Positions 56,991 to 64,000 of a stretch of 64,000 nt of DNA are shown here, piece by piece. The translations under genes and the position numbers were made by a program. Positions within the stretch are counted from its first letter, which is position 1; each line of letters opens with the position of its first letter. The notes under the pieces were generated by a model. It saw only the letters and a list, made by a program, of their open reading frames with translations, ran no database searches and was not told the origin of the DNA. This DNA comes from Topomyia yanbarensis (lineage: Eukaryota; Arthropoda; Insecta; Diptera; Culicidae). Location: contig NC_080671.1 of assembly GCF_030247195.1 (NCBI RefSeq), forward strand, positions 104,519,845 through 104,583,844, in the 5' to 3' direction.

Positions 56991-57631
56991 CTAGTTAGTC
57001 GTGCCCGTCGTCTGTTGCTCGGTGCGCCAGATCCCATGTAGCCTGCAGGCAATCTGGGTGGTTACAGTCGAGACTGCGTTCCACTTCTCCACCGCTTGAC
57101 ACATCCGCTGAATAAGGGTATCAGGGGTTGTGTCCCAGCCGCAGACGTCAAGCATTGCTCTTCTTTCGACATCGAAACGAGGACATACGAACAGTATGTA
57201 TTCGGCAGTTTCGTCGACACCTGGGCAGTCAGGGCAGACGGGGACCTCCGCGTGCCCGAATCTGTGGAGGTACTGTCGGAAGCAGCCATGGCCTGACAGA
57301 AATTGTGTCAGATGGAAGTGAACTTCCCCATGGGGTCTGCCTACCCAGCTCGATATGCTAGGTATCAGCCGGTGGGTCCACCTACCTTTCGAGGAGTTGT
57401 CCCACTCACGCTGCCATCTGGCGACCGAGGTCACCCTGGTGCGCTCGCGGGCTCCCCTATTTCCACGTAGCTCAAAGCACTTCTCATTTTCCCGAGTGAC
57501 CAGCCCGACTGGCATCATGCTCGCTATCACGCAGGATGCATCGTGTGATACCGTGCGGTAGGCAGATATCACTCTGAGGCACATCACGCGGTAGGTGCTC
57601 TCCAGTTTCTGTAGGTAACTGGTTACCCTTA
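56991..57631 (-). pseudogene. R1-type ORF2, C-terminal domain
   Basis: Continues from LESTYRVMCLRVISAYRTVS through VGLVTRENE, WQREWDNSSKGRWTHRLIP and FHLTQFLSGHGCFRQYLHRF to a Cys/His motif C-x2-C-x8-E-x5-C (CPDCPG...ILFVCPRF), the zinc-knuckle-like tail of R1 ORF2, ending TTGTTN. The upstream RT is across the hAT insert, with one frame change near 57620. Confidence 0.8.
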
Positions 57632-58214
57632 GTGAGGATCAGGGATGCCAAAGGTACTGGTACACTACATTTTTTTCGGTATATTTACATTTGCACAAGC
57701 CGCACAGCGCGCTACAGCGACGCATCACTACAGCTCATGCGGGCCAGAACGGTAGCCATACCGAGTACATTTTCCCGTAGAGCAGTAGAATACATTTTTG
57801 TTTTGCTGCTGTACTCCGACTGCTCGGTGAGAGTGTGGCGTAGTAAAATTTGTTCTCTCGCTTTGTACATTTTTCTCTGCATAGTCAAAGGGAGAGGCCC
57901 ACACACGAAAGCGATGATGCCGGTCGTGGCGTAAACGAAGCGCATTTATTGTAGTCGTTTTTGATTGAAAATATTGAATAGATTAAAAATATTAAAAAGT
58001 GTAAAATAAGGAAAGAGAAGCTGTACCGCCCGCGTCTGGTGGCTGTACTGGGGGCAGTATTTATTTGTCATGTTACTGCTTTGCTTACAGACTGCCGTAC
58101 AGCGCTGGGCGTCCTGCAATAGCGAACGACAGCAGCGTCAAAAGAGAAATGAGAATGTAGGCAGAAAAAATACAGCCGCAGAAAAGGTAGGCATTTTGAA
58201 TCTTTGGTGAGGAT
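57632..58214. mobile_element. 567-bp hAT-type MITE inserted in R1 ORF2
   Basis: The element is 57640-58206 with identical 8-bp TSDs GTGAGGAT (57632-57639, 58207-58214). The left end is CAGGGATGCCAAAGG; the right end, reverse-complemented, is CAAAGATTCAAAATGCC, alike at CARRGAT and ATGCC but with an indel, so the termini are diverged. No ORF of note. The TSD length and CAGGGATGCC terminus are typical of hAT MITEs. Confidence 0.8.
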
Positions 58215-59333
58215 AGATACGGCAACGCCTGCCAGTAACCTACGTCTACTGGCGCACACCTTTGAACTGTTGGACATCATCCTCGATAGAGCCGCAACAG
58301 CAGTCGACGCTCTCTTGCATGTATAGTCGACGTGGTTGCCGAAGGTCAGCTTGTCGTCTATAATGACTCCGAGAGATTTCACACTCCGCTGTGAGGTGAT
58401 CACGACTTCTCCCACATGGATAACTGCATGTTGTGCCGACTTGTGGTTGTTGACGATAACTACCTCCGTCTTACGCTGAGCGAGCTCCAGGCCTCTCGCG
58501 CTCATCCATTCCTTCACCGTGTTGATCGCGTGTTCTACCTCAGGGATTGACTCCCCATAGACCTCCAAGGTTACGTCATCGGCAAAGCCGACGATCTTGA
58601 CCCCAGGAGCGAACTTCAGTCTCAGAACCCCGTCATACATGAGGTTCCATAGCACCGGGCCTAGGATCGAGCACTGTGGGACTCTGGCGGAAATAGGAAC
58701 CCTTTTCTTACCGGCATCGGTCTCGTATAGCAGTACGCAGTTCTGGAAGTAACTTTCCAGGATCCGGTACAGACCCACCGGTAGGCTAAGCCGGTGTAAC
58801 GAGAGCGCGATGGCATCCCAGCTTGCGCTGTTGAATGCGTTCTTCATGTCAAGTGTCACTAATGCACAGTATCGAATGCCTCGCCTTTTTCGTTGGATCG
58901 CTATTTTGGCAGTCTTTATCACTGAGTTGATAGCGTCCACCGTGGACTTACCCTTCCGAAAACCAAACTGGTTGCTTGACAGGTCGTCCTCCCCTTCTGA
59001 GTACGGGGTTAGCCTGTTCAGGATGATCCTTTCAAGCAATTTGCCAGTCGTGTCGATCAGACAGATTGGTCTGTACGCCGATGGGTCGCCTGATGGCTTC
59101 CCGGGCTTAGGCAACAGCACCAATTTCTGCCTTTTCCATCTATCGCGGAAACGGCACTCGTCAAGGCATCTCTGCATAGCTAGCCTGAACATGTTCGGAT
59201 TCGCTATGATCGCTGCCTTGAGAGCGCTGTTTGGAACTCCATCCGGCCCTGGAGCTTTGTTCATTGCTAGTGAATTAGCCACTGCGAGTAGTTCTTCATT
59301 CGTCACCGGAGCCACCATTTCGGCCGCGGCCAC
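58207..59333 (-). pseudogene. R1-type ORF2, reverse transcriptase domain
   Basis: Encodes NKAPGPDGVPNSALK, PKPGKPSGDPSAYRPICLID (RT block with the expected KP-x-YRPI order), LERIILNRL, NQFGFRKGKSTVDAI, LVTLDMKNAFNSASW, VPQCSILGPVLWN, VGFADDVTLEV (catalytic FADD) and VKSLGVIIDDKL. This is the target-primed reverse transcriptase of an R1-clade LINE. PQG is changed to PQC. The RT frame passes into the hAT insert after GVAVSILT. Upstream, 59708-59481 (RRPVYWWSSEIAALRSACLR) is the endonuclease-RT linker in another frame. Confidence 0.88.
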
Positions 59334-59815
59334 ACTGTCTTGTGGTGCAGGTGGCCAGGGGCTTGTGACTCGAGACGGGAAGAGTACTTCGTTAATCCTC
59401 GCCAGCTGGAGACCGTTCTGGAGGTGGAAAGCCCCCTTTCATCTTGGCCCTCACGATTCTGTCGGCGTCACCCCACGGTTTCACGTTAGCACTCTCGCAC
59501 AGGTTGTCGAAACGCGCTCTCTTGCTGCTTTTAATGGACTTGTTAAGGGCCAATTTCGCAGCTCGAAACACATCACGGTTGGTTCCTCGGTGCGGGCTCT
59601 TTGCATCCTACGTCTAGCTCTGAGGCAGGCTGATCGTAGGGCTGCAATCTCGGAACTCCACCAGTATACCGGACGTCTGCCGTTTCTTGGCAGGGTTTTC
59701 CTCGGCATAGTGGCGTCGCACGCGCGTCATAGGACGGCTACCAGCGCATCCCCGCTTAGACTGTCGTGTCGTAAGAGGCGACTAACAACAAATGTGGCTG
59801 TGGTCCACTAGGAGG

Positions 59816-59914
59816 TTGACAACAGTATATTATCTATTATTAGTACAAATAACTACTCGAGGAATTTCCGGTGCAAATTCGAAGCAAGTAGCTCCCAGTC
59901 CCAAAAACCTGAGC
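59816..59914. other. Short spacer
   Basis: Nothing recognised. AACTACTCG here also occurs at 56306, beyond the 3' end of the R1 copy, but it is not directly adjacent to a clean boundary. Confidence 0.3.
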
Positions 59915-60893
59915 TTAGCCCTAGAACGTTGCACTTGCGGTTTTCCATCCTAGAATGTTGTACTGGGGTACAAATGTACCCCACGCGTTTGATCGCAATT
60001 TTCGAAGGTAAAATGCAAACAAAAGATATGTATAATACACAATTTTCTTCGTTTTTTATTTGCGAAAAGAGCTGTGTAAGTGAAAATACGGAATTTATTG
60101 AATGAATGATACATACATTGGTTTGAACAAAATAAAAAGTGAAGAAATCGCTGTTTTGACTTTTTCACAAAAATTACTATAATTTTGCGAATTTTCAACC
60201 GATTTGAAAAAAATCAAATGATTCTGTAAGTTGAAAGAATGATCTTGACACAGTATAAAATGGAATATCGATATTTTTAAATAAACGGCAATTATTTTGA
60301 AAGTTTAAAAATCGGGTTTTGGAAAATACCACGAAACGGGATGGAAATTGAAATGAAAAAATACCTCTGATCAGTAATACATTGGTAACACGCAATGTTA
60401 CTGTTACAGCTGTTATTGTGCGCAAATTATAGTTGCGAGCCATTGCTTTGAAAAACTATAAAAAATAACTATAAAACAAAAAAAATCAGCAAAAATGAGA
60501 ACGATTTTTTCTTCCGCTTCATAATTAAATTAAATTAATTAAATAAACGATTAAAAACGATTATATAATACTAATTGTTACTACCGCAGTAAAACAATCA
60601 GTATTTAAACTGGTATTGTCACGAATCACATTTCCACTGACAGCACGAAACCTGACGAAACACTAACGGCAACCGTACACTGGGGTACAAATGTACCCCA
60701 CGCCAGCTTTGACACCTGCTTCCACGAAGGCTATAAGGGAACTGGCTATACCATCTTTTCCTACTCTTACTAGGAACTCTAAATTGAATTATGGTTAGGG
60801 TCCCAGGTCGGTAAATGCCGAATTCTCGTTTTTACACGGCCCCAAAGAAGGCGTGGGGTAAATTTGTACCCCAGTGCAACGTTCTAGGGTCAG
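59915..60893. mobile_element. piggyBac-like non-autonomous element, copy 2
   Basis: The body is 59919-60889. The left terminus CCCTAGAACGTTGCACT is repeated 30 bp further in as TCCTAGAATGTTGTACT; the right terminus, reverse-complemented, is CCCTAGAACGTTGCACTGGG. GGGGTACAAATGTACCCC occurs at about 59965 and 60684, with a variant at 60855. Flanks TTAG and TCAG could be mutated TTAA. The length (971 bp) matches copy 1 (981 bp). Class inferred. Confidence 0.55.
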
Positions 60894-63180
60894 AAAAGGA
60901 GTTTCCAGAACCTTCTGGAACATCAAAAAACCCCAAGTGGTCCCATGTCTCAGCCGGAGAAAGAAACCAGATCTAAAGTTTGCATAACTTTTCCTTCTTA
61001 GTAGCCTCTAGCCAATTGAATGACGTTAAAAGGAAAAGAGAAAAATGTGATTAAATATTAGTCGAAATAAAAAATTAAATTGAAATCTATACATTTCTTT
61101 TATAAGAAATGTAAACATGGAAACACAGTTCATCTTACTCAAAATTTATGTATGCATTCAAAATTCCCCGAATCAGTTTTTCAAGATCTACAGTTTTCAG
61201 AATACTAATTTTCCACACAAGCAAGGAATCCTACACGACCATATCTCATATTAAACGCCACCAGTCGTTCGTGCAGATTGATGAGTTTATGTGATTTATT
61301 AGATATGAACGTAAACGCTGGCTCGATGAAAACAGGTAGATTTCTGCTTTATTTTTTTTGTTGCTGTCCAACGTCAGAATGTGCCGTGACGTGATGCTGT
61401 GCCAGACCGAGACGAATCGAAATGAAAGTGTTAGATCCAGGGATATGACGAGCCGTGGTCTGCATGAAGTTTGGCCAGCCTTGCCAACCATTCTATCTAC
61501 AGAGATATACGATGTGGTTTCAGGCGATGCAGAACGATTGGTTCGAAACACGGGATTCCAATCGGATGGTTGTGGTGGTGTAGGAAGTGAAAGCAAATTG
61601 AATTCAAATTGGTAGATGATATTTTTTCAAGCTGGTTTCATTTATGGCAGACCACGGTTGTTTGGAAGAAGTTTTCCAAATTTCTGCTCGCTTTGGCCGA
61701 CACACATACAGAGCCTGTGGTATTTGGATAGAATTGTACTAAAAAATCAAAACGAATAAAATTAATTTGCATTCCTGCTTGGGCTTCTATTTACATTCTG
61801 AACCATTTAATTTCGCTTTTCAAAATTGGGGAAAATAAATATTCATGGTTTAGATTTCTTGAAGACAAGAGCAGCTGAAAAAAGCTAGATTTGGTTAAAA
61901 TCTTGAAGGGCGGCTGTAGCAGCACTTTAAATGTTTTTTTTAAATATTAAAGTCTATGTAACCCAACATTAAATTTTGAGAAAGAGTATCGTAGAAAAAT
62001 GTAAAATATGTCGACAATTACAATTTTCCAACTCGTGAAATCTATCGTTCTCACACGTAGCTACATACTGATATCTCAATGTTCAAAAGTTTCCTGTTCG
62101 CTTGGCACTATCGCCAAGAAAAACCAGACAATTTTCGCCGAATCTGAACACTATCTCCAGACATAATTGGCCTTGTCCGATTGATTTGAGAGCAACCGAT
62201 TGTCCCGAACAAAGTTTATGGCTGCAAAACTCCCATTAAGATAAGCGTATACAGTATTTACACGCATTGTTGTACCAAAACTAAAGCAAAACAATCGTTT
62301 ATGAGTAGCTACCCATCCGGGTCTCTTATCTGGCTACAGCTTCCCAGGATATCGGCAGATTCACAGGGCACGACTGTGTACGATATCGGTGCTAAGCGCC
62401 TAGGCGCTCCCGGAACGTGTAAGAATGACTTTATTGCGTCATAAATTTTGTCTAATTTGACAGATTTTAACAGCCGTAAAATATGAATCCCGAAAGCCCT
62501 TCTGACTTGCGTTGGGCTGGCCACGGAAACCCGCCCGCTTTAGGCTGTCTTTTTATTTTCGTTTGTTTTCTATTTTCCCTTTCACGTGTTGATTCTTCCG
62601 GCAATGTCCGGGTCTCACCTTGAAACTTATTGATTTTTTGCTTGGTCAATTTTTTATCCTTTTTGCCGTTTGCTGTTCGGAACATTCGGCAGCTAGCGAT
62701 GGGCACTGATAACGCGCCGGACAGCATCCACTGACAAGTTAATTACCGTTCTCGGTCCGTTCGATGGATGGGACGATTTGGGTTTCAGAGCAGTGCATCT
62801 TTCGGGAGTGGGATTGATTTGAATAAAACAGTCTTGTATGATACGGTTTGTGTGGGAACCAGAGACGGGACGATAATGTTATTTTGCTTTTGCTGTAATT
62901 AGCAGCGAGGCGGAAAATGATCCGGTTAATGTTTTCTGTAAATTGATCACTCATTGGGTATGCAAAAGGACAAGGTAACTGTAAATTAAACACTAAACTC
63001 AAACAAGGTTTTACTAAACAAGAAAAGTTCGTGAATTGTCCGAAAAGTTAGAAATTTTCAAACCCAGTATCGATCATGCCAAAAAAAGATTGATGTCCAC
63101 AAAAATAGCATTAAACCAGAAAGAACCAGAAAACTCAACTTAATTCACCTAACAGTGGGACGATTCATTTCTTACACATA
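60894..63180. other. Intergenic sequence, no gene recognised
   Basis: ORFs of 70-116 aa (for example 61246-61596 minus) have no domain and overlap opposite-strand ORFs. 61240-61620 and 62300-62760 have balanced composition and may be unique. 63139-63180 is a relative of the repeat at 16697-16738 and is cut by the next MITE. Confidence 0.4.
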
Positions 63181-63345
63181 CAGCGAAGATCCGTTCTTAT
63201 CCCCCTTGGTGAATTTTGTTCTGATAAAACGGGGACATTGATAAAATCGGAACATATTTTTCTTTTTTTTTTGAGAAACCGAAGCTCATAAAGTATTCTT
63301 CTTAAATCCCTACATATAGCCTCATAACCTTTCCTGATTATTTAG
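63181..63345 (+). mobile_element. Tc1/mariner-like MITE (CAGTGAAGACCCG family), left part
   Basis: Starts CAGCGAAGATCCG right after TA in the word CTTACACATA. It shares GATAAAACGGGGACATTGAT and AAACCGAAGCTCATAAAGTA with 37340-37677. The right half is absent; F-repeat-like sequence follows from about 63385. Confidence 0.7.
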
Positions 63346-64000
63346 CTTAAACTTCCCTTAAGGGGGTCTGACAGTGCAAAACAAAAAAAGATGGGTAGGT
63401 AATGTCAGAGACATAACCGAAGTGAAGTAGAATACACATAGGCTGTTAATTCGAATGCTGCAATTTTTGCTACCTTCTGCATTAAAATCAGCTATTTCGA
63501 TATTTGTTATGATGTATTGTGCCCCGTTGTTGTGGTGAATTTTACCCCTGCACAGGTGTGTTTTGGCCTGCCCATTTTTCAAGGAGCAATTTATGATGAT
63601 TTTGAAAAATTTAATATTTATCATGTTCCTGAATATTTTGCAAAGTGATTGTGATTTCAGAGTAACATGTTGGCTAAATGATATCATTAATTAAATTCTC
63701 CCAATTGATGGTCTTTAGCTATGTTATGATTATATTTTCTTAGGGGTGTATTTTATCCCATCTACCTCTACATACGCTTGCATTACATTCACATAAATCA
63801 CTTGCGACGCGTTTGTGCAAATGGAATCTTGATCATACCTTGAAAATTTCAAACGTGCACCCGAGACACATGCGTTGCAAAATTCAAATGTTAGGTTTGT
63901 TCCAAAGTTTCGAGTGGGTAATTACCAACTCGATTATTTTCAAGTGGATAGTACCAAGGAGCTTGTTTTAACTCTAAGCACCTTGGATAGTACTACCTTT
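63346..64000. other. Intergenic with F-repeat module
   Basis: 63388-63425 reads AAGATGGGTAGGTAATGTCAG then ACATAACCGAAGTG, a copy of the F module at 38508. The 109-aa minus ORF at 63358-63687 lies largely on repeat sequence and has no domain. The remainder is AT-rich. Confidence 0.45.

Larger units (their letters stand above)
56328..59815 (-). mobile_element. R1-type non-LTR retrotransposon, 5'-truncated
   Basis: Minus strand: linker/pre-RT (59811-59334), RT (59333-58207), a 567-bp hAT insert, C-terminal domain (57631-56991), 3' UTR, and an A tail seen as 10 T on plus (56328-56337). The endonuclease and ORF1 are absent. RT and Cys-rich C-terminus match R1-clade arthropod LINEs (RT1, TRAS, Waldo relatives). 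It does not sit in rDNA, so it is a non-rDNA R1 relative or a stray copy. No clean TSD found. Confidence 0.8.

Noticed and set aside
58810..59811. 333-aa plus-strand ORF
   Set aside because: It is the antisense shadow of the R1-type reverse transcriptase on the minus strand, which has all the RT motifs.
1..64000. CRISPR array, bacterial operon or phage-type system
   Set aside because: Repeats are satellites, inverted repeats or transposon ends. There are no spaced identical repeats, cas genes, rRNA or prokaryotic gene layout.

Overview
The window looks like intergenic chromatin from a large, transposon-rich dipteran genome, most likely a culicine (Aedes-type) mosquito. The reasons are an amos/atonal-type proneural bHLH gene, tRNA-derived SINEs with an Aedes-like layout, CR1-, I- and R1-type non-LTR retrotransposons, and several dispersed repeats typical of culicine mosquitoes. 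There is no bacterial-style gene packing. The species call is inference.

Only one host gene is secure: a single-exon atonal-family bHLH transcription factor (29492-30241, +). It lies in the most unique-looking stretch (about 28.1-31.7 kb). Its 5' flank carries three ACCGGT motifs, two of them forming an exact inverted repeat, and its 3' flank reaches the broken end of a CR1-type retrotransposon.

Most of the rest is mobile DNA, often nested. 0-20 kb: AT-rich sequence, long imperfect palindromes, a tRNA-derived SINE with target-site duplications (TSDs), a 2.06-kb hAT-type element, and a 0.6-kb 9-bp minisatellite. 20.6-27.9 kb: a 5'-truncated I-clade LINE (RT, RNase H, tandemly repeated 3' UTR). 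It is split at one TA by a 4.87-kb element with a decayed TNP2-like transposase, which is itself split by a 1.86-kb non-autonomous hAT element with an 8-bp TSD. 31.8-36.1 kb: a nearly complete CR1-type LINE on the minus strand whose ORF1 stop and ORF2 start overlap as TAATG. 38.5-43.1 kb: a second copy of the first hAT family, carrying a piggyBac-like element and a TA-flanked element. A histone-type 3' stem-loop lies just beyond it. 44.6 kb: a second SINE. 48.8-56 kb: a gag-like ORF1 found as two halves on opposite strands that share a 44-bp inverted duplication, suggesting a 6.4-kb inversion. The C-terminal half is also interrupted by a 4.25-kb hAT element holding two more LINE fragments. 56.3-59.8 kb: an R1-type LINE (minus) interrupted by a 567-bp hAT element. 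59.9-60.9 kb: a second piggyBac-like element. The remainder is AT-rich with no supported gene.

The transposon ORFs are mostly decayed and do not form a working pathway. Their value is as an insertion history: four hAT boundaries have perfect 8-bp TSDs, and removing the inserts restores host reading frames in two clear cases. I found no previously undescribed biological system, CRISPR array, rRNA or functional tRNA gene.
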